Source of the DNA: Albimonas pacifica
GTDB lineage: Bacteria; Pseudomonadota; Alphaproteobacteria; Rhodobacterales; Rhodobacteraceae
Assembly: GCF_900113695.1 (NCBI RefSeq)
Contig: NZ_FOQH01000008.1
Coordinates: forward strand, 337,190 to 401,189
Direction of reading: 5' to 3'
DNA: 64,000 bases
Part shown: in pieces, positions 37,795-46,449 of the stretch
How positions within the stretch are numbered: position 1 is the first letter of the stretch
Layout of the letters: each line of letters opens with the position of its first letter
The notes under the pieces: model-generated
What the model was told of the DNA's origin: nothing
Database searches by the model: none
What the model saw: the letters and a program-made list of their open reading frames with translations, nothing else
Position numbers and translations under genes: made by a program

Positions 37795-38474
37795 CCCCGA
37801 TCTCCCACGCCCTGGCGCTCGCCGCGGCCCTGGCGCTGACCCTCCCGGCCGGCGCCCCGCGGGCCGGGGAGGCCGCGCCCCCCGCGCCGCAGGCGGCGGC
37901 GGAGCGGGACCGCGCGGCGCAGGCGCTGCGCGAGGCGGGCCTCGCGGTGCGCGGGGAGGAGGCCTCGGCGATGCCCGAGGCGGCGCCCCTGCCCTTCGAG
38001 ATCGCGCCGCGGTTCCACCTCGTCGACCAGACCGGGCGCGAGGTGACGGAGGCCGATTTCGCCGGCCGGCCCTATGCGCTGTTCTTCGGCTACGTCTCCT
38101 GCCAGTCGATCTGCTCGGTGGTGCTGCCGCGGATCGCCGGGGCGACGAACATCCTGCTGGACGCAGGGCTCGAGGTGACGCCGGTGGTGGTCACCATCGA
38201 CCCCGCCCGCGACACGCCCCAGGCGCTGGCCGAGGCGCTGCCGCAGTGGCACGAGAAGCTGGTGGGCCTGACCGGCTCGGAGGCCGAGCTGCAGGCGATC
38301 CGCGACGCCTTCCAGGTGCAGATGGAGAAGGTGGCCGAGCTCCCCGACGGCTCGCCCGTCTACGCCCACGGCAGCTTCGTCTACCTGGTGGGGGCGGACG
38401 GCAAGGTGCTGACCCTGCTGCCCCCGATCATCTCGCCCCGCCGCATGGCGGAGGTCTTCGCCTCCTACCTCTGA
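37791..38474 (+). CDS. SCO1/SenC copper chaperone family protein
   Basis: The 227-residue protein has a signal peptide ending GAPRAGEA. The thioredoxin-fold SCO domain follows: FHLVDQTGREVTEADFAGRP, then YALFFGYVSCQSICSVVLP with the CxxxC copper/thiol pair, VTIDPARDTP, and the late His of VYAHGSFVYLV. SCO proteins deliver copper to the CuA site of cytochrome oxidase or act as thiol reductants. It is the last gene of a tightly overlapping trio and is followed by a very strong hairpin. Confidence 0.9.
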   Translation: MTPISHALALAAALALTLPAGAPRAGEAAPPAPQAAAERDRAAQALREAGLAVRGEEASAMPEAAPLPFEIAPRFHLVDQTGREVTEADFAGRPYALFFGYVSCQSICSVVLPRIAGATNILLDAGLEVTPVVVTIDPARDTPQALAEALPQWHEKLVGLTGSEAELQAIRDAFQVQMEKVAELPDGSPVYAHGSFVYLVGADGKVLTLLPPIISPRRMAEVFASYL

Positions 38475-38505
38475 GGGTTCCGGACGCGGCCGCCCGCGGT
38501 CCCGT

Positions 38506-38534
38506 CCCCCGGCGCGCCCCGGGCGCGCCGGGGG
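38506..38534 (+). terminator. Terminator hairpin after the SCO operon
   Basis: Perfect 13-bp arms (CCCCCGGCGCGCC with its complement) flank a 3-nt loop, 32 bp after the SCO stop. No T-run follows. The remainder of 38475-39050 is extremely GC-rich and shows no convincing gene. Confidence 0.6.
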
Positions 38535-39050
38535 AGCCGCGCGTCGCCCCGCGCGCCGGCGGCCCGGTCGCGCCCGCGCGGCGCGGCGGGCCTCGCGCGC
38601 GGGGCGAGGGCGCCCGGCGGCGGCGGTCCGACCTTCCACGCGCCGCCGGCGCCTAGCGGCGGCCGCGAGGCGCCCTCTGCGGGCGAGCGCGCACAATGCG
38701 CCCCCGGCGCCAGGCGCCGTCAGGGGAGGCCCCGACCTTCCCCGGCGGGGCCCCATGGCAACCGTCGCACCGGCCCGCCCCTGCCGCGCGGGAGGGACCT
38801 GCCCCCGGGCGCGCGGGCCGACGCGCGGCTCCGCCGGGGCCGCCGGGCCTGCCCGGCGAAGACTCCCCATCCGACGCCGATGGCGCCGCTCGCCACGGGC
38901 GCACCGGTCGGAGCGCCGCGCGGGCGGGGCCCTGCGGCCGGCGCGGCGGCCGGCGCGCGGCGTGCGCGGCGTCTTCCGCCCGGGGCGACGCTGGGGCATG
39001 ATCGGGGCAAGGGCCGCGCGAGCGACGGCCCGGCGACGGGAGGCGCATCC

Positions 39051-39836
39051 ATGACCCAGGCGACGATCCGGCCCCGGCCCATGCCGCAGGTGCGGCCCAT
39101 CGGCTACGACGACCTCGGCGAGGCCTTCCGCGCCGGCGTCTCCGACTTCCGCCGCGCCCCCCGCTTCGGCCTCTTCTTCGGCGGCGTCTACGTGCTGGGC
39201 GGCTGGATCATGTGGCTGCTGCTGAGCTGGGTCCAGGCCCCCTGGCTGATGCTGCCCCTCGCCCTCGCCTTCCCGCTGATGGGGCCCTTCGTCGCCGTCG
39301 GCCTCTACGACGTCTCCCGCCGGCTCGCCGCCGGGCAGCGGCTCGACTGGGCCTCGGTGCTGGGGGTGGTGTTCGCGCAGCGCAAGCGCGAGCTCGGCTG
39401 GATGGCCTTCGTCACCCTCTTCATCTGCTTCGTATGGTTCTACCAGATCCGCACGATCATGGTGCTGACCATGCAGAACATGTCCTTCTCCTCCTTCGGG
39501 CAGTTCCTGGAGCTGGTGTTCACCACGACCGAGGGCCTGACCTTCCTCGCCGTCGGCACGCTGGTCGGCGGCTTCCTCGCCCTCGTGCTGTTCTCGACGA
39601 CCGTGGTGGCGATCCCGCTGCTGCTGGAGCGCGACCGCGACTTCATCACCGCGATCATCACCTCGGTGAAGGCGGTCACGACCTCGCCCGCGCCGATGAT
39701 CGGCTGGGGGCTGACGGTGACGGCGCTGATGATGGTCTCGATCCTGGCGGGCTTCCTGGGCCTGCTGGTGACGCTGCCGGTGCTGGGCCACGCCACCTGG
39801 CACCTCTACAAGCGCGCCGTGGCGCCCGAGGCCTGA
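39051..39836 (+). CDS. DUF2189 integral membrane protein
   Basis: The 261-residue protein has about six hydrophobic segments. Family features include the N-terminal RPIGYDDLGEAFRAGVSDFRRAP, MLPLALAFPLMGPFVAVGLYDVSRRL, and a C-terminal LVTLPVLGHATWHLYKRAV. Its role is unknown. GGGAGG lies seven bases before the ATG. Convergent with the next gene, with only 11 bp between. Confidence 0.85.
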   Translation: MTQATIRPRPMPQVRPIGYDDLGEAFRAGVSDFRRAPRFGLFFGGVYVLGGWIMWLLLSWVQAPWLMLPLALAFPLMGPFVAVGLYDVSRRLAAGQRLDWASVLGVVFAQRKRELGWMAFVTLFICFVWFYQIRTIMVLTMQNMSFSSFGQFLELVFTTTEGLTFLAVGTLVGGFLALVLFSTTVVAIPLLLERDRDFITAIITSVKAVTTSPAPMIGWGLTVTALMMVSILAGFLGLLVTLPVLGHATWHLYKRAVAPEA

Positions 39837-39847
39837 GCGCGGCGCGC

Positions 39848-40666
39848 CTAGCCCCGCCCCGCCCTCGCCGCGACCCGGTCGAACCAGGCGTCCACCGCCG
39901 GGCGCACCGCGGGCGCGAGGCGCAGGAGCGCCCAGGCCAGCGCCCCCACCGGCACGTCCGCCCGCCCCCGCCGCGCGCCCGCCAGCAGCGCCGCCGCGAC
40001 CGCGCGCGCCTCGCGCGGCGGCGCGGTCGCGGCGATGGCGACGAGCTGGGGGGGCCGCTCCGCCCGCTCGGCGGCGAGCTGGGGGGTCTCGGTGTCCGGC
40101 GGATGGCCGATCGAGACGCTGACCCCGTCGGGCGCGCATTCGGCCCGCAGCGCCTCGGCGAGCCCGCGCAGGGCGAACTTGGTGGGGGCGTAGGCGGAGT
40201 AGCCCCAGAACCCCGCCAGCCCCGCCGCCGAGCCCACGATCAGGACCCGCCCCGCCCCCCGCGCCCTCATCGGGCCGAGCGCCGGGCGCAGCAGGTTGAG
40301 GACGCCGAAATAGTTGGTCTCCATCAGCTCGCGATGCGCCTGGGCGGGCAGATCGGCGAAGCCCCCCGCCCGCACCACGCCCGCGCAGGCGACCGCGAGG
40401 TCGAGCGGCGCCCGCGCCTCCGCCGCCGCCACGGCGCGCGCCGTGGCCTCGGCGTCGCGGATGTCGCAGGGCTGCGTCGCGACCTCGACCCCCGGCGCCG
40501 CGGCGCGGACCGCGCCCGCCGCCGCCTCCAGCCGCGCCGGGTCGCGGGCGAGCAGCGTCAGCCCCGTCCCCTGCGCCGCCAGCGCCTGCGCCATCGCGAG
40601 CCCGATGCCCGAGGAGCCGCCTGAAATCACGGCATGGCGCGGCGGCCAGGGAGCGCGAGGCGGCAT
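39848..40666 (-). CDS. Short-chain dehydrogenase, 3-ketosphinganine-reductase-like
   Basis: The 272-residue SDR has the NAD(P) motif SGGSSGIGLA, the NAG-equivalent CAGV, catalytic Ser in VGSAAGL and YAPTK (Tyr and Lys three apart). KFALRGLAEALRAE and the C-terminal hydrophobic stretch resemble 3-ketodihydrosphingosine reductases. Substrate is uncertain. No operon partner. Confidence 0.8.
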   Translation of the reverse strand: MPPRAPWPPRHAVISGGSSGIGLAMAQALAAQGTGLTLLARDPARLEAAAGAVRAAAPGVEVATQPCDIRDAEATARAVAAAEARAPLDLAVACAGVVRAGGFADLPAQAHRELMETNYFGVLNLLRPALGPMRARGAGRVLIVGSAAGLAGFWGYSAYAPTKFALRGLAEALRAECAPDGVSVSIGHPPDTETPQLAAERAERPPQLVAIAATAPPREARAVAAALLAGARRGRADVPVGALAWALLRLAPAVRPAVDAWFDRVAARAGRG

Positions 40667-41113
40667 TCAGGCGAGAGTCCGGGCGTTGGGAGCAGGAGCG
40701 GTCATGCCCCCAGCATCGCCCGCCCGGCCTCGCTTGTCAGCAGGGCGCGGACGCGCGCCCCCTGCAGGGTCGTATCGCGGACGCGCGCGCGCCGGCCGCC
40801 GTCGCCGCCGCGGCCCGCAGGCGCCTCGCCCGCGGTCGTCGCCGCCGCGGGGGCGCTTGCGCGCCGCACGGCGCCCGAGGAACGGCGCCGGCGCGCCCCG
40901 ATCCCGTGAAAGCCATGCGGGCGAACGCGAGTCGTCGACGGTCCGGAGAAGATCGGCGCCCCGCACTCGGATCGTCTTCGCAGAGTCGGCTGCGCGCCTG
41001 CCGCCGCAGACGCCCCTCGCCGATTTCGGCGGCGCCCTGCGTCGTCGAGCGCCTGCCCCGCAGGCGCCGGCGCCGTCCTGCCCGCAATTCGGACGTCGCG
41101 TCGCGGAATCCCC

Positions 41114-41142
41114 TTGACGTCGGACGCTGCGGCGCCATCTAT
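41114..41142 (+). promoter_or_regulatory. Promoter candidate of the metal transporter operon
   Basis: A TTGACG -35 (41114-41119) and an ATCTAT -10-like hexamer (41137-41142) are 17 bp apart, just before the TTGAGAA palindrome. The upstream 40667-41110 stretch shows no convincing gene. Confidence 0.5.
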
Positions 41143-41143
41143 T

Positions 41144-41160
41144 TTGAGAACGCTTCTCAA
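41144..41160. promoter_or_regulatory. Metal-responsive operator candidate (Fur superfamily-like box)
   Basis: A perfect inverted repeat, TTGAGAA and TTCTCAA around a 3-bp centre, overlaps the expected transcription start, 28 bp before the binding-protein gene. Position and symmetry fit a repressor of the Fur/Mur/Zur/Irr type, but the exact regulator cannot be told. Confidence 0.6.
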
Positions 41161-41187
41161 TTGCAGCCAGCAAGGCCCCGCCCCCGC

Positions 41188-42174
41188 ATGCCCCCCTCGA
41201 CGCTTCCGCCTACCCGACGCGCGCTGCTCGCAGGCCTCGCCGCCCTGCCCCTCGCCGCGGCCCTGCCCGGCGGCGCCCGCGCGGCCGCGCCCCTGCAGGT
41301 CGTCGCCACCACCTCGATGATCGCCGACCTCGCGCGGATGATCGGGGGCGGGCGGCTCGCGGTCGCGGCCCTGATGGGTCCCGGCGTCGACCCCCACGCC
41401 TACCGCCAGACCCGCACCGACATCGTGAAGATGGCCCGCGCCGACCTGGTGCTCGCCAACGGCCTCTATCTCGAGGCGCAGATGGAGGAGTTCCTGGACG
41501 AGCTCTCCGCCCGCCGCCCGGTGCTGGCGGTGGCCGAGGCCTCTATCCCCGAGGGCCTGCGCCTGGGCTCGGAGGACTACGCCGGCCGCTGGGACCCCCA
41601 TGTGTGGATGGACCCCGCCCTCTGGTCCCGCCTCGTGCCGACCCTGCAGGCCCGGCTGAGCGAGCTCGACCCCGAGGGGGCGGCCGACTACGCCGCGGGC
41701 GCCGAGGCGACCGCGCAGACCCTCCTGCGGCTCGACGCCTACGCCCGCGAGGTCCTGGCCTCGGTGCCGCAGGAGCGGCGCGCGCTCGTCTCCGCCCATG
41801 ACGCCTTCCGCTACTTCGGGCGCGCCTACGGCTTCGAGGTGATGGGCATCCAGGGCATCTCCACCGAATCCGAGGCCGGCCTCGCCCGCATCGAGGAGCT
41901 GGTCGGCCTGCTCGTGGCCCGCGGCATCCCGGCGGTGTTCGTGGAAAGCTCGGTGCCCGAGCGCAACGTCCGCGCCCTGATCGAGGGCGCGCAGGCCCGC
42001 GGCCACGCGGCCTCGGTGGGGGCGGAGCTGTTCTCCGACGCCATGGGGCTGCCCGGAACCTACGAAGGCACCTATCCCGGCATGATCGACCACAACGTCA
42101 CCGCCGTCGCCCGCGCGCTGGGTGGGAACGCCCCCGCCCGCGGCATGGACGGCCGCCTGTCGGCGGGGCTCTGA
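41188..42174 (+). CDS. Metal ABC transporter substrate-binding protein
   Basis: The 328-residue protein of the cluster 9 (ZnuA/SitA/TroA) family has a twin-Arg-like signal ([16 protein letters not shown]). Metal ligands fit the family: His in [13 protein letters not shown], His in [12 protein letters not shown], Glu/His-region in [24 protein letters not shown] and a late Asp/Asn in YPGMIDHNV. It lacks the long His-rich loop of ZnuA, favouring Mn2+ or Fe2+ over Zn2+, but this is not certain. It is the first of four genes (binding protein, ATPase, two permeases) behind a palindromic operator. Confidence 0.88.
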   Translation: MPPSTLPPTRRALLAGLAALPLAAALPGGARAAAPLQVVATTSMIADLARMIGGGRLAVAALMGPGVDPHAYRQTRTDIVKMARADLVLANGLYLEAQMEEFLDELSARRPVLAVAEASIPEGLRLGSEDYAGRWDPHVWMDPALWSRLVPTLQARLSELDPEGAADYAAGAEATAQTLLRLDAYAREVLASVPQERRALVSAHDAFRYFGRAYGFEVMGIQGISTESEAGLARIEELVGLLVARGIPAVFVESSVPERNVRALIEGAQARGHAASVGAELFSDAMGLPGTYEGTYPGMIDHNVTAVARALGGNAPARGMDGRLSAGL

Positions 42175-42176
42175 CC

Positions 42177-43103
<927 letters not shown>

Positions 43104-43104
43104 G

Positions 43105-44322
43105 ATGGAGGCGCTCGCAGCCCTCGTCGCGGCGCTGACGCTCCAGGCCGGCTGGAACGCCTCCCTCGTCGCCCTCGGCGCGGGGATGCTGGGGCTGGCG
43201 GCGGGCGGCGCGGGGGCGTTCCTGTTCCTGCGCAAGCGCGCGCTGGTCTCGGACGCCGCCAGCCATGCCACCCTGCCCGGCGTCGCCGCGGCCTTCCTCG
43301 TCATGGTCGCCTTCGGGGGCGACGGGCGCTTCCTGCCCGGGCTGATGCTGGGCTCGGCGATCTCGGCGGGCCTTGGCCTCGCGCTCGTCGCCTGGATCAC
43401 GCGCGCCACCCGGCTCGCCGAGGACGCGGCCATCGGCGCGGTGCTCTCGGTCTCCTTCGGGCTGGGGATCGTGCTGCTGACGGTCATCCAGATCGTGCCG
43501 GCGGGCAAGGCGGCGGGGCTCGAGGGGTTCCTGCTCGGCTCCACCGCCGGGATGCTGCAGTCCGAGGCGGTGACCATCGCCGTCGCGGGCGCCATCGCCG
43601 CGGCGCTGGTCTTCGCGCTGCGCCGCCCGATGACGCTGGTCGCCTTCGACCCCGAACATGCCGAGGCGACCGGCGTCGGCGTCTGGCGCACCGACCTCGC
43701 GATGATGGGCGTGGCGCTGCTGGTGACGGTGGTGGGGCTCAAGATCGTGGGCCTCGTCCTGATCGTGGCGCTGCTGATCATCCCGCCGGTGGCGGCGCGC
43801 TTCTGGACCGACCGGGTCTCGACGCTCGCCCTGCTCGCCACCGCCTTCGGGGGCGTCGCGGGATATGTCGGCGCGGCCATCTCCTCGATCGAGGCGCGCC
43901 TGCCCACCGGGCCGATCATCGTGCTGGCGGCCTTCGCGATCTTCGCCGTCTCCTTCCTGGTCTCGCCGCGCCGCGGGGTGCTTGCGGCCCTCCTGCGCCG
44001 CCGGCGGCTCGAGGCGCGCGTCCACCTGCGCCAGGGCCTGCTGGCGCTGGCGCGGGGCGAGGCGGTCTACGACCGGCTGACCCTGCGCCTTCTGCTCGCC
44101 CGCGGCTGGATCCGGCGCGACGGCGCGATGACCGAGGCCGGGCGCGCAGCCGCCGCGGCCGCCGCGCTCGACGAGGCGCGCTGGTCGCTCGCCCGCCGCC
44201 TGCTGCCCGAGGCCGGCGTCGCCGAGCGCTACGACGGCCTGACCCCCATCGGCGAGAGCCTGACCCCCGACCAGATCGCCCGGATCGACCGCGGCCTCGC
44301 CCGTCCGGAGGCGCTGGCATGA
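43105..44322 (+). CDS. Metal ABC permease with C-terminal winged-helix-like domain
   Basis: The 405-residue permease has about eight membrane segments in residues 1-295 with the ABC-3 family strings SDAASHATLPGVA and VVGLKIVGLVLIVALLIIPPVAAR. Residues about 300-405 are cytoplasmic and resemble the DtxR-like tail of SitC/TroC permeases (VYDRLTLRLLLARGWIRRDG, MTEAGRAAA, then YDGLTPIGESLTP). The tail's function is unproven. It starts 1 bp after the ATPase gene and overlaps the next gene by 4 bp. Confidence 0.88.
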   Translation: MEALAALVAALTLQAGWNASLVALGAGMLGLAAGGAGAFLFLRKRALVSDAASHATLPGVAAAFLVMVAFGGDGRFLPGLMLGSAISAGLGLALVAWITRATRLAEDAAIGAVLSVSFGLGIVLLTVIQIVPAGKAAGLEGFLLGSTAGMLQSEAVTIAVAGAIAAALVFALRRPMTLVAFDPEHAEATGVGVWRTDLAMMGVALLVTVVGLKIVGLVLIVALLIIPPVAARFWTDRVSTLALLATAFGGVAGYVGAAISSIEARLPTGPIIVLAAFAIFAVSFLVSPRRGVLAALLRRRRLEARVHLRQGLLALARGEAVYDRLTLRLLLARGWIRRDGAMTEAGRAAAAAAALDEARWSLARRLLPEAGVAERYDGLTPIGESLTPDQIARIDRGLARPEALA

Positions 44323-45257
44323 TCGAGGAGATCCTCTCGCCCGAGTTCGTGATGATCTCGCTGCCGCCGATGCTGGTGGGGCTGCTGGCCTGCCTCGCCT
44401 GCGCGCTGCCCGGCAACTTCCTGCTGCTGCGCCGCCAGGCGCTGATCGGGGACGCGATCTCCCACGTGGCGCTGCCGGGCATCGTGCTGGCGTTCCTGCT
44501 GACCGGGACCGTCGCCGCCTGGCCGATGCTGCTGGGCGCGGGCGCCGCCGCCCTCGTCGCGGTGGCGCTGATCGAGGCGGTGCGCCGGCTGGGCCGGATC
44601 GAGAGCGGGGCGGCGATGGGCGTGGTGTTCACCGCGCTCTTCGCGGCGGGCGTCCTGCTGCTGGAGCGGTCGGACGCCTCCTCGGTCCATCTCGACGTGC
44701 AGCATGCGCTCTACGGCAACCTCGAGTCGCTGATCTGGTTCGACGCGATGGGCTGGGGCTCGCTGCTCGACCCCGCCGCGCTGGCCACATTGCCCGAGGC
44801 CGCGCCGCGGCTGGCGGTGGTGCTGGTCGCCATCGCCCTGCTGACCCGCCTGTTCTGGAAGGAGCTGGCGCTGACCACCTTCGATCCCGCCCATGCCTCG
44901 GCCATCGGCCTGCCGACGGGGCTGATCGGGGCGGGGCTGGCGGCGGCGACGGCGGTGGCGGCGGTCGCGGCCTTCGACGCCGTCGGCTCGATCATCGTCA
45001 TCGCCATGTTCGTCTGCCCGCCCGCGGCCGCGCGGCTGATGACCGACCGGCTCGGGCGGCAGGTGGCGTGGAGCCTGGTCTTCGCCGCGATCTCGGCGAT
45101 CGGGGGCTACGTGCTGGCGGGCTACGGGCCCGGATGGTTCGGCCGGCCGGACGCGGTCAGCGCCGCGGGGATGATCGCGGTGGTGGCCGGCGCGATCCTC
45201 GCCGCGGCCTGTCTGGCCGGTCCCCGGCGGCGTCGCGCGGGCGCTACGGCAGCCTGA
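44319..45257 (+). CDS. Metal ABC permease, second subunit
   Basis: The 312-residue permease has eight to nine membrane segments and the family motif GDAISHVALPGIVLAF, HASAIGLPTG and IIVIAMFVCPPAAARL. It ends the four-gene operon. Having two permeases is the sitABCD/mntABCD-type layout. Confidence 0.9.
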   Translation: MIEEILSPEFVMISLPPMLVGLLACLACALPGNFLLLRRQALIGDAISHVALPGIVLAFLLTGTVAAWPMLLGAGAAALVAVALIEAVRRLGRIESGAAMGVVFTALFAAGVLLLERSDASSVHLDVQHALYGNLESLIWFDAMGWGSLLDPAALATLPEAAPRLAVVLVAIALLTRLFWKELALTTFDPAHASAIGLPTGLIGAGLAAATAVAAVAAFDAVGSIIVIAMFVCPPAAARLMTDRLGRQVAWSLVFAAISAIGGYVLAGYGPGWFGRPDAVSAAGMIAVVAGAILAAACLAGPRRRRAGATAA

Positions 45258-45304
45258 CGATTTGCCCTGTCGCATTATCGTCTCTTGAGCGCCTTGCTGG
45301 GGAC

Positions 45305-45333
45305 TTGACCCCCCCTGCGACTCACCGTAGCGT
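45305..45333 (+). promoter_or_regulatory. Promoter candidate for a small RNA or leader
   Basis: A CTTGACC -35 (TTGACC at 45305-45310) and a TAGCGT -10 (45328-45333) are 17 bp apart. Transcription would begin near 45340. Confidence 0.45.
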
Positions 45334-45339
45334 CCCCCT

Positions 45340-45485
45340 TGCGATTGGCACGGCCAGTCCGACAGGGACCTGCAAGGTCCGCCCCCGCCGAGAACCCGGG
45401 CACCGGGCGAGACGGGGAGCGGACCGACCAAAGAACACCGCGCATGCGGGAAAAGGACGCTTGGGAGGGCGTCCTTTTCATTTTT
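45340..45485 (+). ncRNA. Candidate structured small RNA
   Basis: About 145 nt lie between a promoter candidate and an intrinsic terminator. Predicted helices: GTCC/GGAC hairpin near 45357-45369; a 12-bp stem of GGTCCGC (45376-45382) with GCGGACC (45419-45425) extended by CCCCG/CGGGG with one bulged A; a GA-rich internal loop; and an apical CCCGG/CCGGG hairpin (45395-45407). It ends in the hairpin at 45451-45478 followed by CATTTTT. No ORF with a ribosome binding site fits. It could also be an attenuator leader of the IalB-like gene. No known RNA family was recognised. Confidence 0.5.
45451..45485 (+). terminator. Intrinsic terminator of the candidate small RNA
   Basis: Arms AAAAGGACGC and GCGTCCTTTT flank an 8-nt loop and are followed by CATTTTT, a textbook rho-independent terminator. 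A further GGGAGAGG/CCTCTCCC hairpin lies at 45486-45509. Confidence 0.8.
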
Positions 45486-45663
45486 GGGAGAGGTCTCGGG
45501 GCCTCTCCCGGTCCGGGCCTTGATTTCGCCTTTCGCGGCGGCGAGAACGCGGGACCGAGCCGAGCCGCGGCCGACCCTCGCCCCCCTTCCCCGGAGCGGA
45601 TCCGGACCCAGGCGAGCGGACCCGCGCCGCGCAGACCCGAGCCCGAAGCGCACAGGAACCGAC

Positions 45664-46368
45664 ATGCCGAGAACTCACGTCCGCTCTTCCCTCCGCCTCG
45701 CGGCGCTCGCCGCGCTGCTGGCCGGGGCCGCGGCGCCCGCGCTCGCCCAGCAGACCGGGACGAGCGACCCCGCCGCCACGCCGGCCCCCGCCCAGGCCCC
45801 GGCGCCTGCGCAGGCCCCCGCCGCCGAGGCGCCCGCGGCCCAGGCGCCGGCCGCGCCCGCCGCCCCCGCCCCGCAGGCCCAGCCCGCCCCGCAGCAGCAG
45901 CAGCAGCAGCCCGCCGGCCCGCAGCCGCAGGTGGTCGCGACCCATGGCGACTGGTCGATCCTGTGCCTCGACGGCAAGCCGCCCTGCATCATGCGCCAGC
46001 TCGGCTACAACGGCGACGGCCGCGAGGTCATGGAGCTCTCGATCCGCCGCATCCCCCCGCAGCAGACCCAGCAGGGCACGGTCGAGGCCGTGATGGACGT
46101 GCGCGTCCCCCTCGGCGTGTTCCTGCGCGAGGGCCTGAGCCTGCAGATCGACAGCTCCGAGGCGCAGCGCGGCCAGTTCTCGATCTGCCTCGCCGAGGGC
46201 TGCCTGATGCGCGAGCCCCTGCCCAACGCGATGGTCTCCGGCCTGAAGAAGGGCGCCACCGCCAAGTTCGGCTTCGTGGTGCCCCAGGGCCAGGGCGGCC
46301 AGCAGTACGAGGTGCCGATCTCGCTCTCGGGCTTCACCGCCGCCTACAACGCGCTCGCCGCGAACTGA
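45664..46368 (+). CDS. Invasion-associated locus B (IalB) family protein
   Basis: The 234-residue protein has a signal peptide ending PALAQQ, then a low-complexity Ala/Pro/Gln stretch (about 30-88, with a run of Gln). The IalB domain follows: THGDWSILCLDGKPPCIMRQ, VMDVRVPLGVFLREGLSLQID, and FSICLAEGCLMREPLP with its paired Cys. It is a periplasmic protein whose function outside Bartonella is unclear. The candidate small RNA lies upstream. Confidence 0.88.
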   Translation: MPRTHVRSSLRLAALAALLAGAAAPALAQQTGTSDPAATPAPAQAPAPAQAPAAEAPAAQAPAAPAAPAPQAQPAPQQQQQQPAGPQPQVVATHGDWSILCLDGKPPCIMRQLGYNGDGREVMELSIRRIPPQQTQQGTVEAVMDVRVPLGVFLREGLSLQIDSSEAQRGQFSICLAEGCLMREPLPNAMVSGLKKGATAKFGFVVPQGQGGQQYEVPISLSGFTAAYNALAAN

Positions 46369-46392
46369 TCCCTCGCCGCATCGGCGAAACGC

Positions 46393-46422
46393 GACGGGCC
46401 GCCCCCCAGGGGGCGGCCCGTC
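46393..46422. terminator. Bidirectional terminator between ialB-like and KAS genes
   Basis: Arms of 14 bp (GACGGGCCGCCCCC with its complement) around CA lie between the two convergent genes; CTTTCC follows on the plus strand. Confidence 0.7.
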
Positions 46423-46449
46423 CGCTTTCCGGCCCCGTCCGTTCTGTCC

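Noticed and set aside
38535..39050. Possible gene in the gap after the SCO operon
   Set aside because: Open frames here are Arg/Pro/Gly-rich in every frame with no start site or domain; the stretch is simply extremely GC-rich.
40667..41110. Minus-strand frame ending RVRALLTSEAGRAMLGA between the SDR and metal transporter genes
   Set aside because: The last residues look protein-like, but upstream it becomes a low-complexity frame running antisense to the transporter gene; no start or family is visible, so a gene cannot be supported.
45340..45485. 6S RNA or SRP RNA as identity of the candidate small RNA
   Set aside because: It lacks the long closing stem with central bulge of 6S RNA and the GGAA-loop SRP core motif.
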